This document shows, piece after piece, positions 1-8,134 of a stretch of 37,657 bases of DNA. The position numbers were made by a program, and so were the translations under genes. The notes under the pieces are model-generated. The model saw nothing but the letters and a program-made list of their open reading frames with translations. It was not told the origin of the DNA and ran no database searches. The DNA comes from CAZWSE01 sp964636575 (GTDB lineage: Bacteria; Pseudomonadota; Alphaproteobacteria; Rhodobacterales; Rhodobacteraceae). The stretch's first letter is position 1, and each line of letters begins with the position of its first letter. Where the stretch lies: positions 1 through 37,657 of the forward strand of contig CAZWSE010000023.1 of assembly GCA_964636575.1 (NCBI GenBank). Direction: 5' to 3'.

Positions 1-955
1 CGGCCTGACACGGTTTGATCGAGTTTTTGATCTGGTCGATGACCAGCGATTCCAATTTGGCGCGGGTGAGTTTGATCACCATGTGCAACGGCGTGCCCGA
101 GCCTGGGTCCATCGAGATGAACGGCTGGTTGATTTCGGTCTGGGTAGAAGACGAAAGCTCGATCTTGGCTTTTTCGGCAGCCTCTTTAAGGCGCTGAAGT
201 GCCATTTTGTCTTTGGTCAGATCGACCGAATGCTCTTTCTTGAACTCGTCCGCCAGATAATTGACGATCCGCATGTCAAAGTCTTCGCCACCGAGGAAGG
301 TGTCGCCGTTGGTCGATTTGACCTCAAACAGACCGTCGTCGATTTCCAGAATGGTGATGTCGAAAGTACCGCCGCCAAGGTCATAGACCGCGATGGTTTT
401 CGTTTCTTTCTTGTCCAGACCATAGGCCAGCGCGGCTGCGGTGGGTTCGTTGATGATCCGCAACACTTCAAGACCGGCGATCTTGCCGGCGTCTTTAGTG
501 GCCTGACGCTGGGCGTCGTTGAAATAGGCAGGAACGGTGATAACCGCTTGGGTCACGTCTTCGCCAAGGTACGACTCAGCCGTCTCTTTCATCTTACCCA
601 AGATGAACGCAGAGATCTGGCTAGGGGAGTATTTCTCACCCTGTGCTTCGACCCATGCGTCACCGTTGCCGCCGTCAATGACGTTGAACGGCAGGTTCTT
701 TTTGTCCTTCGCCAAATCCTTGTCGTCGTTACGGCGACCGATCAGACGTTTCACACCGAAGATTGTGTTGTCTGGGTTGGTGACGGCCTGGCGTTTCGCC
801 GGCTGGCCTACAAGGCGCTCGTCATCTGTAAACGCAACGATCGAAGGTGTCGTCCGCGCGCCCTCTGCGTTTTCGATAACGCGGGGCTGGCTGCCGTCCA
901 TGATGGCGATACAGCTGTTTGTAGTTCCAAGGTCAATACCAATTACTTTGGCCAT
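1..955 (-). CDS. dnaK: Chaperone protein DnaK (Hsp70), N-terminal part, cut by window edge
   Basis: ATP-driven cytoplasmic Hsp70 chaperone that works with DnaJ and GrpE in protein folding and heat-shock control. Only about 318 N-terminal residues lie in the window; the gene runs off the left edge. The reverse strand opens with MAKVIGIDLGTTNSCIAIMD, the classic phosphate-1 loop of the actin-like ATPase domain. It continues with RIINEPTAAALAYGLDK, YDLGGGTFDITILEI and FLGGEDFDMRIV, all Hsp70 signatures in the expected order. What remains is most of the nucleotide-binding domain; the substrate-binding domain and any downstream dnaJ are outside. A heat-shock-type promoter lies about 110-140 bases upstream. 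No frameshift is seen. Identification is secure. Confidence 0.98.
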   Translation of the reverse strand, partial: MAKVIGIDLGTTNSCIAIMDGSQPRVIENAEGARTTPSIVAFTDDERLVGQPAKRQAVTNPDNTIFGVKRLIGRRNDDKDLAKDKKNLPFNVIDGGNGDAWVEAQGEKYSPSQISAFILGKMKETAESYLGEDVTQAVITVPAYFNDAQRQATKDAGKIAGLEVLRIINEPTAAALAYGLDKKETKTIAVYDLGGGTFDITILEIDDGLFEVKSTNGDTFLGGEDFDMRIVNYLADEFKKEHSVDLTKDKMALQRLKEAAEKAKIELSSSTQTEINQPFISMDPGSGTPLHMVIKLTRAKLESLVIDQIKNSIKPCQA

Positions 956-1065
956 AGGTTCGATCCCTCTTGTCTAAAGGCGATTGCACGATGTCGCAGC
1001 CCGTTTCGGCACCCCGACCCTCGTTTGATGATGCTTTGCACGTTTCCCTGCGCAGCGGTTCGATG

Positions 1066-1097
1066 CGTATATAAGGAGCCACATTTGCTGCTGCAAC
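1066..1097 (-). promoter_or_regulatory. Candidate RpoH (sigma-32) promoter of dnaK
   Basis: On the minus strand there is GTTG (1097-1094), an 18-base spacer, then CTTATATACG (1075-1066). The second element matches every fixed position of the alphaproteobacterial heat-shock -10 consensus CYTATNTNNG, and the first differs by one base from CTTG. It points at dnaK, whose start codon is about 110 bases downstream. Seen in sequence; the RpoH assignment is inferred from the consensus and the gene served. Confidence 0.55.
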
Positions 1098-1170
1098 CTT
1101 CCAAAGCGCTCCTATTTTGCAAATTGGGCCGATATTGGTCAGAGTCCACAGGGAATTAGGAGAATTCAGG

Positions 1171-1770
1171 GTGAAACTGACGCTGCGTGGCTTTGAAATT
1201 CACAAAGGATGGCTCGACCCGGATGCCCAGGCCACCTTGCTGGCTGCTATCCGCGATGTGGCCAAAGCCGCCCCTGTGTTTTCGCCCATGACCCCCTACG
1301 GCAAACCTATGTCTGTCAAAATGACCAGCGCGGGTGCGTTTGGTTGGGTGTCGGACCGGTCTGGTTACCGCTATGCGGCCACGCACCCCGACGGGCAGGC
1401 CTGGCCGCCGATCCCTGATCCTGTGATGCAAATCTGGAAAGACCTGTCCGGTGTGTCACGCGATCCTGAATGTTGTCTCATCAATTTTTACGGCGAAGAC
1501 GCGCGCATGGGGATGCACCAAGACAAGGATGAAGCGAATTTTGATATGCCTGTGGTGTCAGTGTCTTTGGGCGACGACGGGCTGTTCCGCATCGGCAACC
1601 AATCACGTGGCGGCAAAACCGAAAGCCTTTGGTTGTCATCGGGGGACGTGGTCGTGATGGGCGGTGACGCGCGGTTGACCTATCACGGGGTGGACCGCAT
1701 CCGGTTCGGGTCGTCGTCCCTTTTGCCGAAGGGCGGGCGGATCAATCTGACACTGCGGGTGGTCAGCTAG
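1171..1770 (+). CDS. alkB: AlkB-type 2-oxoglutarate/Fe(II)-dependent DNA repair dioxygenase
   Basis: Oxidative demethylase that removes N1-methyladenine and N3-methylcytosine lesions using Fe(II), 2-oxoglutarate and O2. The 199-residue protein carries the iron triad HxD...H: H116 and D118 in GMHQDKDE, and H172 in TYHGVDRI. It also has the 2-oxoglutarate-binding RxNxTxR motif at residues 190-196 (RINLTLR), and NFY at 105-107. The GTG at 1171 is chosen because TAGGAGA lies seven bases upstream and the protein then begins close to the domain; an in-frame ATG at 1117 would add 18 unconserved residues. It is divergent from dnaK and convergent with the copper ATPase. Both convergent stop codons use the same CTAG, so no terminator separates them. 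Length is normal for the family. Confidence 0.93.
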   Translation: MKLTLRGFEIHKGWLDPDAQATLLAAIRDVAKAAPVFSPMTPYGKPMSVKMTSAGAFGWVSDRSGYRYAATHPDGQAWPPIPDPVMQIWKDLSGVSRDPECCLINFYGEDARMGMHQDKDEANFDMPVVSVSLGDDGLFRIGNQSRGGKTESLWLSSGDVVVMGGDARLTYHGVDRIRFGSSSLLPKGGRINLTLRVVS

Positions 1771-3983
1771 GCCGCACTGCGCAGGCGCAGGGCATTGGTG
1801 ATGACAAAAACGCTCGACAGCGCCATCGCCCCTGCGGCCAGCCCGGGCGACAACAGCACGCCCCAAACCGGATAAAGCAAACCCATAGCAACAGGGATCA
1901 AAAGCACGTTGTAGGCAAAGGCCCAGAACAGGTTTTGCTTAATGTTGCGCAGGGTCGCGCGGCTGATCTCAAAAGCATTTGCAACACCGGCCAAGTCGCC
2001 GGACATCAACACCACATCAGCGGCCTCAATCGCGACATCGGTGCCGGTTCCAATGGCCAGCCCCACGTCGGCATGAGCCAATGCGGGGGCGTCGTTCAGT
2101 CCGTCTCCGACAAATGCGATAGGGCCTTGCAAACTGGACAGCGCCTTGACCTTACCGTCAGGCAAAACACCCGCGACCACTTGGTCAATGCCAAGGCTTT
2201 GGGCGACGGCGTCCGCAGTGGCTTGGCTGTCGCCGGTGATCAGGGCGACGTTTAATCCTTGGGCGTGCAGGGATTGAACAACGTCGGCGGCACCCTTTTT
2301 GATTTGGTCAGACACGGCCAAAACGGCGCTGGCTTTGCCATCCGTTGCCACCAGCACGAGCGTTTTGGCGGCTTTGGTCAAGGCATCGATCTGCGGCTGG
2401 AACGCGGTGAAATCGACGCCTTCGTTTTCCATCAGGCGCGCCGCCCCGATCAACAGGGTTTGCCCGTCGGCTTGTGCGCGCAACCCGTATCCGGGCAAGG
2501 CCTCAACATTCGACACTTTTGCTTTGGGGGCGCCTTTGGCTTGAGCGGCCTCTACAATGGCGCGCGCGATGGGGTGATCTGATTGCGCCTCGGCGGCCGC
2601 AACTTGGGACAGGATGCGCGTTTCATCCACGCCACCAGCCACATGAATATCCGCTAGATCAGGACGGCCCAAAGTCAGTGTGCCTGTCTTGTCAAAGGCA
2701 ATGGTTTTCACCGCCTCAAGGCTTTGCAGGGCGTCGCCTTTGCGAAACAGAACCCCCTTTTGCGCGGCACGGCCTGTGCCGACCATCACAGACATCGGGG
2801 TCGCCAAACCCATTGCACAGGGGCAGGCGATAATCAGAACCGATACGCCTGCAACAACGGCGTGGGACAGTTTCGGGTCAGGGCCAATCGCCAGCCAGAC
2901 CAAAAGGGTCAGCGCAGCCAAAACCAGAACCGCAGGTACGAAGCGTCCGGTGATCTTGTTGACCAAATCTTGCACAGGCAGGCGCGCGGATTGGGCCTGT
3001 TCGACCATATCAATGATCTGGGACAAGACAGTGTCGCTGCCCACGGCGGTGGCCTCAAACGTGAAGGCCGCATTGCCGTTGATTGTGCCAGCCGAGACAG
3101 CATCGCCGACGTGCTTTTCGACCTGCATGGGTTCGCCAGTTAGCATGGCCTCATCAATCCAGGTTTGGCCCGACACGATGCGTCCGTCTACGGCAATGCG
3201 TTCGCCTGCGCGCACCATCAAACGGTCGCCAAGAACAACGTCTTCGATGGGCAATTCTATATCGGTTTCGTCCCGCTCAACCCGCGCTGTTTTGGGCCGG
3301 AGCCCGATCAAGGCCTTGATCGCTTGGCCTGTCTTGCCCTTGGCACGGGCTTCCAGATAGCGACCGATCAAGATCAGGGTGACAATAACCGCCGCGGCCT
3401 CGAAATAGACAACCGGTGTAACGCTTGGGAATAGGGTCGGCACGAACAGCATTACGGTCGAGAAAAGAAAGGCCGCGCCCGCGCCTAGCGCCACGAGCGA
3501 ATTCATATCAGGTCTGCGTTGGACAAGCGCCGGAATACCGTTCGTAAAGAAAGGCAACCCCGGCCAGAACAACACAACGCTGGTCAGCACGAACTGAATG
3601 GTCCAACTGGCCTTCATCCCGATGGTGCCTGCGATAAAGTGATGGAAGCTGGGGAACAGATGCCCGCCCATTTCCAGAATGAACACTGGCAGGGTCAGCA
3701 GCGCTGCGATCATCGCGCGCCGCAAGGCGACGGGGGCAGGGTCGGGGCGGTCTATGCCCTGCGCCTGATCTTTGACCGTGGCCGTGTACCCAGCCTTTGC
3801 AATTGCCGCGATAAGGGTGTCGGCGGTCGTGCCCGACTGTTGGACTTGGGCGGTTTCCGTCGCAAGGTTCACCTGCGCTTGTGTCACACCATCGACAGAG
3901 GCCAAAGCCGTTTCCACCCGCGCCACACAAGAGGCGCAGTGCAATCCGTCGATCTGAAATTCAAGGCGATCTGGGTGTTTCAT
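1767..3983 (-). CDS. copA: Cu(+)-exporting P1B-type ATPase (CopA family)
   Basis: Inner-membrane pump that exports monovalent copper from the cytoplasm at the expense of ATP. The 738-residue protein has one N-terminal heavy-metal-associated domain (about 8-70) with the copper site GLHCASC (C16, C19). It has the actuator TGE (282-284), the transmembrane CPC ion site (387-389), DKTGTLT with phosphorylated D431, the SDHP loop (H470) and GDGLNDAP (626-633). YN at 691-692 and MALSS at 720-724 in the last helices are the Cu(+) (P1B-1) signature, arguing against zinc or cadmium. The reading frame stays open 255 codons further upstream, but that part lies antisense to the divergent gene and lacks homology, so ATG 3983 is taken. 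There is no Shine-Dalgarno, and a promoter sits directly before the start. No CueR-like regulator is adjacent. Confidence 0.96.
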   Translation of the reverse strand: MKHPDRLEFQIDGLHCASCVARVETALASVDGVTQAQVNLATETAQVQQSGTTADTLIAAIAKAGYTATVKDQAQGIDRPDPAPVALRRAMIAALLTLPVFILEMGGHLFPSFHHFIAGTIGMKASWTIQFVLTSVVLFWPGLPFFTNGIPALVQRRPDMNSLVALGAGAAFLFSTVMLFVPTLFPSVTPVVYFEAAAVIVTLILIGRYLEARAKGKTGQAIKALIGLRPKTARVERDETDIELPIEDVVLGDRLMVRAGERIAVDGRIVSGQTWIDEAMLTGEPMQVEKHVGDAVSAGTINGNAAFTFEATAVGSDTVLSQIIDMVEQAQSARLPVQDLVNKITGRFVPAVLVLAALTLLVWLAIGPDPKLSHAVVAGVSVLIIACPCAMGLATPMSVMVGTGRAAQKGVLFRKGDALQSLEAVKTIAFDKTGTLTLGRPDLADIHVAGGVDETRILSQVAAAEAQSDHPIARAIVEAAQAKGAPKAKVSNVEALPGYGLRAQADGQTLLIGAARLMENEGVDFTAFQPQIDALTKAAKTLVLVATDGKASAVLAVSDQIKKGAADVVQSLHAQGLNVALITGDSQATADAVAQSLGIDQVVAGVLPDGKVKALSSLQGPIAFVGDGLNDAPALAHADVGLAIGTGTDVAIEAADVVLMSGDLAGVANAFEISRATLRNIKQNLFWAFAYNVLLIPVAMGLLYPVWGVLLSPGLAAGAMALSSVFVITNALRLRSAA

Positions 3984-3991
3984 GGCTGATA

Positions 3992-4022
3992 TAGATAGGG
4001 GGGCTTGTGGGTTGAAGGTCAA
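3992..4022 (-). promoter_or_regulatory. Candidate MerR/CueR-type promoter of copA with 19-bp spacer
   Basis: Minus strand: TTGACC (4022-4017), a 19-base spacer, then TATCTA (3997-3992), whose last base is 9 bases upstream of the A of the copA ATG at 3983. An overlong 19-base spacer is the hallmark of promoters activated by MerR-family metal sensors. A start about 7 bases after the -10 would give a nearly leaderless message, which fits the missing ribosome-binding site. The left half ACCTTC resembles a CueR half-site, but no matching GAAGGT is seen in the spacer, so the regulator assignment is weak. Confidence 0.35.
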
Positions 4023-4073
4023 GGGGCAAAGCGATCTCTCGCCATGGCTGTTGGGCTGGGGTAGGGTCCGCGC

Positions 4074-5398
4074 ATGACTGCACTTTCCATTGACAATCGC
4101 ACCGCTCGACACCTTTGGCTTGACGCTCAGGGCCTGTCGAATTCTCCTGTTGGGGCCGCGTCCCCAATTGAGATTATTCGTAAGCTGGGCATGGTTCAGC
4201 TTGATACGATCAAGGTGGTTGAACGCGCCCAAGATCATATTCTGTGGAGCCGCAATCAGACGTACCGGCCCAAGCACCTGCACAATTTGCTGGCCAAAGA
4301 CCGCGCTGTGTTTGAACATTTTACCCATGATGCTAGCGTTCTGCCGGTCGAATACTACGCCATGTGGCGCAGGCAGATGCGGCGGATCACGGCTAAGATC
4401 GACAAAGCATCGTGGAACAAAACCATGCCTGGTCCCGAAGGCCGCGCCGCGATCAAGGCGCGGATTGCGCAGGAAGGCCCACTTTCGACCCATGCTTTTG
4501 ACACCAAGGTGCAAGGCAAGAAAGAGATGTGGGCGCGCCCACCTCACAAACTGGCGCTCGATTACATGTGGTACGGAGGCGAGCTTGCCACCTGCCACCG
4601 TGACGGGTTCACCAAGGTCTATGATCTGACTGAACGGGTCGTCCCCGAAGCGCATCGCGCGGCGGATCATTCGGATGCCGAGATGCTGGATTGGATGTGT
4701 CGCACCGCGCTTGATAAACAAGCCTTTGGCAGCTTGGGTGATATTCAACGGTTCTGGTCTGCATCTGATGCGGGTGAAGTAAAGGCATGGGCCAAGACCG
4801 CCGATATGGTGCCTGTTGAGATCAAGGGCGCGGATGGGTCGCTGTACAGCGTCTATGCTGTGCCGGACATCGAAGACAGGATCGCACAGCTGGAACCGCC
4901 AACCAAACGGCTGCGCATTCTCAACCCTTTTGATCCGGTCGCCCGTGATCGGGACCGGCTGGAGCGGCTGTTCGGCTTCAACTACAGGATCGAGATGTTC
5001 GTGCCCGCCGCGAAACGGGTCTGGGGGTACTACGTGTTTCCTATTCTCGAAGGTGACAGGTTCATCGGCCGGATTGAGGCCAAAGCAGATCGCAAAGCGG
5101 GGACGCTGGATGTGCTGAACCTTTGGGCGGAACCCAAGATCAAATGGACCAAAGCGCGGCGGGCCAAACTGGAAGGGGAGCTAGACCGGTTTGCACGGTT
5201 CGCAGGGNNNNNNNNNNNNNNNNNNNNNNNNNNNNNNNNNNNNNNNNNNNNNNNNNNNNNNNNNNNNNNNNNNNNNNNNNNNNNNNNNNNNNNNNNNNNN
5301 NNNNNNNAGCGCGGCGGGCCAAACTGGAAGGGGAGCTAGACCGGTTTGCACGGTTCGCAGGGCTGACAAGCGTGGAATGGCGCACACAATATGACTAA
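4074..5398 (+). CDS. YcaQ-like winged-helix DNA glycosylase (interrupted by assembly gap)
   Basis: Resembles the YcaQ/HTH_42 (old DUF1006) family, whose characterised members are DNA glycosylases that unhook interstrand crosslinks and remove bulky alkylated bases. The N-terminal winged-helix region contains the catalytic QxD motif as QLD (42-44) within GMVQLDTIKVVERAQDH. Later family-typical stretches include LPVEYYAMWRRQM, the LNPFDPVARDRDRLERLFGF block and the FIGRIEAKADRK block. The frame reads cleanly from ATG 4074 to 5207, then hits 100 N (5208-5307), then repeats the preceding 55 bases. If the two copies are collapsed, the frame continues as LTSVEWRTQYD and stops at TAA 5396-5398, giving an intact 389-residue protein. 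As printed, the gap shifts the frame. It is divergent from copA and close to alkB, a possible alkylation-repair neighbourhood. Confidence 0.85.
5153..5207 (+). repeat. Left copy of 55-bp exact duplication flanking the gap
   Basis: These 55 bases are identical to 5308-5362 and end exactly where the run of N begins. A length of 55 is typical of a k-mer overlap between contig ends, so this is almost certainly the same genomic segment printed twice rather than a biological repeat. Confidence 0.95.
5208..5307. other. Assembly gap of exactly 100 N, probably spurious
   Basis: A run of exactly 100 undetermined bases, the usual placeholder for a gap of unknown size, lies inside the YcaQ-like gene. 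Because both flanks carry the same 55 bases and joining them restores the reading frame to a natural stop, the true gap is probably minus 55 bases (the contigs overlap) and no sequence is missing. Confidence 0.95.
5308..5362 (+). repeat. Right copy of 55-bp exact duplication flanking the gap
   Basis: Identical to 5153-5207 and starting directly after the N run. Removing it together with the N run (155 bases in total) restores an uninterrupted reading frame for the glycosylase-like gene. Confidence 0.95.
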
Positions 5399-5446
5399 CC
5401 CACACTGACGCTTCCCCCTGAGTCTCTGCCGCGATATAGGGGAGTT

Positions 5447-6061
5447 ATGACAAATCACTTGTATCAAAACGATCTGCCCGACGGGCTTGATCTGGGGCCG
5501 GTCGTCGCGATTGATTGCGAAACGATGGGTCTGAACCCGCACCGCGACAGGCTTTGCGTTATTCAAATGTCAGGCGGGGACGGAAATTCGCATATCGTGC
5601 AGGTCGCGATTGGCCAGACTGAGGCGCCAAACCTGTGCAAAATGCTCGAAGATCCGAATGTCTTGAAACTGTTCCACTTCGGGCGGTTTGATATTGCGGC
5701 GATGTTTAATGCGTTTGGGGCGCTGACGGCCCCTGTCTATTGCACCAAAATCGCGAGCCGTCTGATCCGCACTTACACGGACCGGCACGGGCTGAAAAAC
5801 CTGATCCAGGAACTGCTGGGGGTAGACATTTCCAAGCACCAACAATCCAGCGATTGGGGCGCGCCGGAACTGACAGAAGCGCAGCTGGAATATGCAGCGT
5901 CGGACGTGTTGTACCTGCATCAGTTGCGGTCGATTCTGGACGAACGGCTCAGCCGTGAAGGTCGGATGGACATGGCCCAAGCATGTTTTGATTTCCTGCC
6001 CATGCGGGCAAGGCTTGATCTGGCGGGTTGGCCCGACACGGACATTTTCGCGCACTCATGA
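5447..6061 (+). CDS. rnd: RNase D-like 3'-5' exoribonuclease (DEDDy)
   Basis: DnaQ-fold exonuclease of the RNase D group, expected to trim 3' ends of tRNA and other small RNAs in the cytoplasm. The 204-residue protein shows all DEDDy catalytic residues: D23 and E25 in AIDCETMGL, D82 in HFGRFDIA, and Y149 and D153 in YAASDVLYLHQL. It is much shorter than E. coli RNase D and lacks the C-terminal HRDC domains, the usual short alphaproteobacterial form. The start at ATG 5447 has GGGGAG very close upstream. Its TGA overlaps the ATG of kdsD in ATGA, so the two are translationally coupled, and it probably heads the kdsD-lptCAB operon. No odd residues seen. Confidence 0.92.
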   Translation: MTNHLYQNDLPDGLDLGPVVAIDCETMGLNPHRDRLCVIQMSGGDGNSHIVQVAIGQTEAPNLCKMLEDPNVLKLFHFGRFDIAAMFNAFGALTAPVYCTKIASRLIRTYTDRHGLKNLIQELLGVDISKHQQSSDWGAPELTEAQLEYAASDVLYLHQLRSILDERLSREGRMDMAQACFDFLPMRARLDLAGWPDTDIFAHS

Positions 6062-7026
6062 GCACAAAAACCCCCTTCAGAGACACTGCCCGCCGTGTGA
6101 TCGACACTGAAATCGACGCGCTGCGGATGTTGGCTGATGGTTTGGACGACAGCTTTGCCGCAGCGGTGGAAATGCTGTTGAACGCAACCGGTCGGGTGAT
6201 CGTTCTGGGTATGGGTAAATCGGGTCACATCGCGCGCAAGATTGCAGCGACCTTTGCCAGCACAGGCACGCCTGCGCATTTCGTGCACCCCGCTGAGGCC
6301 AGCCACGGTGATCTGGGGATGATGGCGCAGGGCGATGTTGTGATGGTCTTGTCGAACTCAGGCGAAACGCCTGAACTGGTCGATGTGATCGCCTATACAC
6401 GCCGTTTCAACATTCCGATGATCGGGGTTGCCAGCAGGGCAGAATCGACACTGATCCGGCAGTCAGACGTCGGGCTGATCCTGCCGAAAGCACCAGAGGC
6501 CTGCGGGACGGGGGTTGTACCGACCTCTTCCACCACAATGACGCTGGCGCTGGGCGATGCGCTTGCGATTGCGCTGATGGAGCACCGGAAATTTACGCCT
6601 GAAAACTTTCGTGACTTTCACCCCGGCGGCAAACTTGGGGCGCAGCTTAGCCGTGTTCGGGATTTGATGCATTCGGGCGATGCTTTGCCTTTGGTCACAG
6701 CCTCAACACCGATGTCCGATGCGTTGATCGAGATCAGCCAAAAAGGCTTTGGCGTGGTCGGGGTGACGGATGCAGACGGGCAGTTGGCCGGTATCGTCAC
6801 GGACGGGGATTTGCGGCGGAACATGGATGGCTTGCTGGACAAAACAGCGGGCGACGTGATGACAAAAGCCCCCACAACGGTCGCGCCCGGTGCATTGGCC
6901 GAAGCGGCCGTTGCGATCATGACAGACCGGAAAATCACCTGTCTCTTTGTGGTCGACCCAAGCGGGCCGGCGCAGGCCCAAGGGTTGATCCATATCCATG
7001 ACTGTCTACGGGTTGGGTTGGGGTAA
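6058..7026 (+). CDS. kdsD: D-arabinose-5-phosphate isomerase (KdsD/KpsF family)
   Basis: Converts D-ribulose 5-phosphate to D-arabinose 5-phosphate, the first committed step towards Kdo in LPS synthesis. The 322-residue protein has an N-terminal SIS domain (about 35-165) with GMGKSGHIARK (51-61) and HPAEASHGDLGM (77-88), the latter holding the active-site histidine region. Two CBS domains follow (about 205-255 and 270-322). ATG 6058 is chosen because it overlaps the preceding stop as ATGA; a further in-frame ATG at 6028 would extend into the RNase D gene. The stop TAA shares one base with the lptC start (TAATG). Its place ahead of lptC-lptA-lptB is the common proteobacterial arrangement and links sugar supply to LPS export. 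Confidence 0.95.
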   Translation: MSTKTPFRDTARRVIDTEIDALRMLADGLDDSFAAAVEMLLNATGRVIVLGMGKSGHIARKIAATFASTGTPAHFVHPAEASHGDLGMMAQGDVVMVLSNSGETPELVDVIAYTRRFNIPMIGVASRAESTLIRQSDVGLILPKAPEACGTGVVPTSSTTMTLALGDALAIALMEHRKFTPENFRDFHPGGKLGAQLSRVRDLMHSGDALPLVTASTPMSDALIEISQKGFGVVGVTDADGQLAGIVTDGDLRRNMDGLLDKTAGDVMTKAPTTVAPGALAEAAVAIMTDRKITCLFVVDPSGPAQAQGLIHIHDCLRVGLG

Positions 7027-7637
7027 TGATGGCGCAACCTGTTGATCGATATTCGAGACGGGTTGCCTGGCTGAAGGTCATCCTGCCTTTGATGGCCTTG
7101 GCGATCCTGTCGACGCTGTTCCTGCTGTCGCGGCAGATTGACCCGACAGCGGCTATTCCTTTTGGGGGCAGCGAAATCGAAGAACGGCTGCGGACTCAAC
7201 AAATTACAGAACCCTTCTTTTCAGGCACGACTGCGCAGGGGGATCAATTGTCCTTTACCGCGGATACGATGCAATCGACGACTGGTGGTGGGACAGTCGC
7301 TGAAGGGCTGTCGGCCGAGATCGAATATGTCTCAGGCGCATGGATTGACGTGCAGGCGGGTCAGGGTGCCTTTCGATTGACAGAGCAACTGATTGATCTG
7401 TCCGGCGGGGTCTCGATTTCCACAAACACAGGCTATGCTATTCAAACCGAAGCGGTCTCAACACAGCTTGAAGATGGAACAATGATTGCAAATCAGACCG
7501 TCATGGCGGACGGTCCGGGGGGGCAAATTACCTCTGGCGGATTTATGGCCACATCGTCTGGCGCTGGAAAAACCAACCAATTGCTTTTCACAAACGGGGT
7601 CAAACTGATATACGACCCTAAGACAACTGAAAGATAA
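7026..7637 (+). CDS. lptC: LPS export ABC transporter periplasmic protein LptC
   Basis: Bitopic inner-membrane protein that receives LPS from LptBFG and passes it to LptA in the periplasmic bridge. The 203-residue protein has one N-terminal membrane helix (about 15-36, WLKVILPLMALAILSTLFLL) followed by a periplasmic OstA-like beta-jellyroll. The jellyroll is rich in short strands such as TAQGDQLSFTADTM and DLSGGVSISTNTGYAIQTE. Sequence conservation of LptC is low in general, so the call leans on topology, size and position between kdsD and lptA. ATG 7026 overlaps the kdsD stop by one base; a second ATG directly follows and could be used instead. Five bases separate it from lptA. Confidence 0.9.
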   Translation: MMAQPVDRYSRRVAWLKVILPLMALAILSTLFLLSRQIDPTAAIPFGGSEIEERLRTQQITEPFFSGTTAQGDQLSFTADTMQSTTGGGTVAEGLSAEIEYVSGAWIDVQAGQGAFRLTEQLIDLSGGVSISTNTGYAIQTEAVSTQLEDGTMIANQTVMADGPGGQITSGGFMATSSGAGKTNQLLFTNGVKLIYDPKTTER

Positions 7638-7642
7638 TCGAC

Positions 7643-8134
7643 GTGCGTCACATAGTTCTTGCTGTTCTTCTGCCCCTTTTGGCGAGCGTCGCCTTGGATG
7701 CCTCTGCGCAGTCCGCCAGTGTCGCTTTCGGCACGCTAAAGCAAAATCCCGATGCCCCCGTTGAAGTGTCCGCCGACACGCTTTCGGTGGATCAGGCAAG
7801 TGGATCGGCTGTGTTCACGGGAAATGTGGTGATCGGTCAGGGCGAAATGCGGCTGGCTGCGTCCAAAGTCCGCGTGACCTATGGAAACGACGGGCAAGGC
7901 ATCAAACGGCTTCTGGCATCTGGTGGGGTGACTTTGGTCAGTGGGCCCGATGCGGCTGAGGCGCAAAATGCGGACTACAGTATTGAAACGGGCACCATTG
8001 TGATGACTGGCGATGTTCTTTTGACCCAAGGTCTTAGCGCGCTGACAGCAGACAAAATGACCGTAAACCTGCGCGATGGCACCGCCCAAATGAACGGGCG
8101 GGTCAAAACCGTGTTCCAGCCTGCGGACAACTGA
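7643..8134 (+). CDS. lptA: LPS transport periplasmic protein LptA
   Basis: Periplasmic OstA-like protein whose jellyroll subunits polymerise into the bridge carrying LPS from LptC to LptD. The 163-residue product starts at GTG 7643. It has a clear signal peptide ending around ASA|QS (residue 22), then the family pattern VEVSADTLSVDQASGSAVFTGNVVIGQ, with repeats GDVLLTQG and LTADKMTVNLRDGTAQMNGRV. The rarer GTG start is supported by the signal peptide beginning there and by tight spacing to lptC. The stop TGA overlaps the ATG of lptB by one base (TGATG), so LptB is probably made by translational coupling. Length is normal. Confidence 0.94.
   Translation: MRHIVLAVLLPLLASVALDASAQSASVAFGTLKQNPDAPVEVSADTLSVDQASGSAVFTGNVVIGQGEMRLAASKVRVTYGNDGQGIKRLLASGGVTLVSGPDAAEAQNADYSIETGTIVMTGDVLLTQGLSALTADKMTVNLRDGTAQMNGRVKTVFQPADN

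Noticed and set aside
83..1159. 358-codon open frame on the plus strand
   Set aside because: It runs antisense through dnaK, whose reverse-strand frame shows all Hsp70 signatures; the plus-strand product has no family features.
3984..4748. 255-codon N-terminal extension of copA
   Set aside because: The frame is open but lies opposite the YcaQ-like gene and its product resembles no known domain; the metal-binding domain starts right after ATG 3983.
5153..5362. 55-bp direct repeat as a biological target-site duplication or attachment site
   Set aside because: The copies abut an exact 100-N run, and their collapse restores the gene; assembly overlap explains everything.
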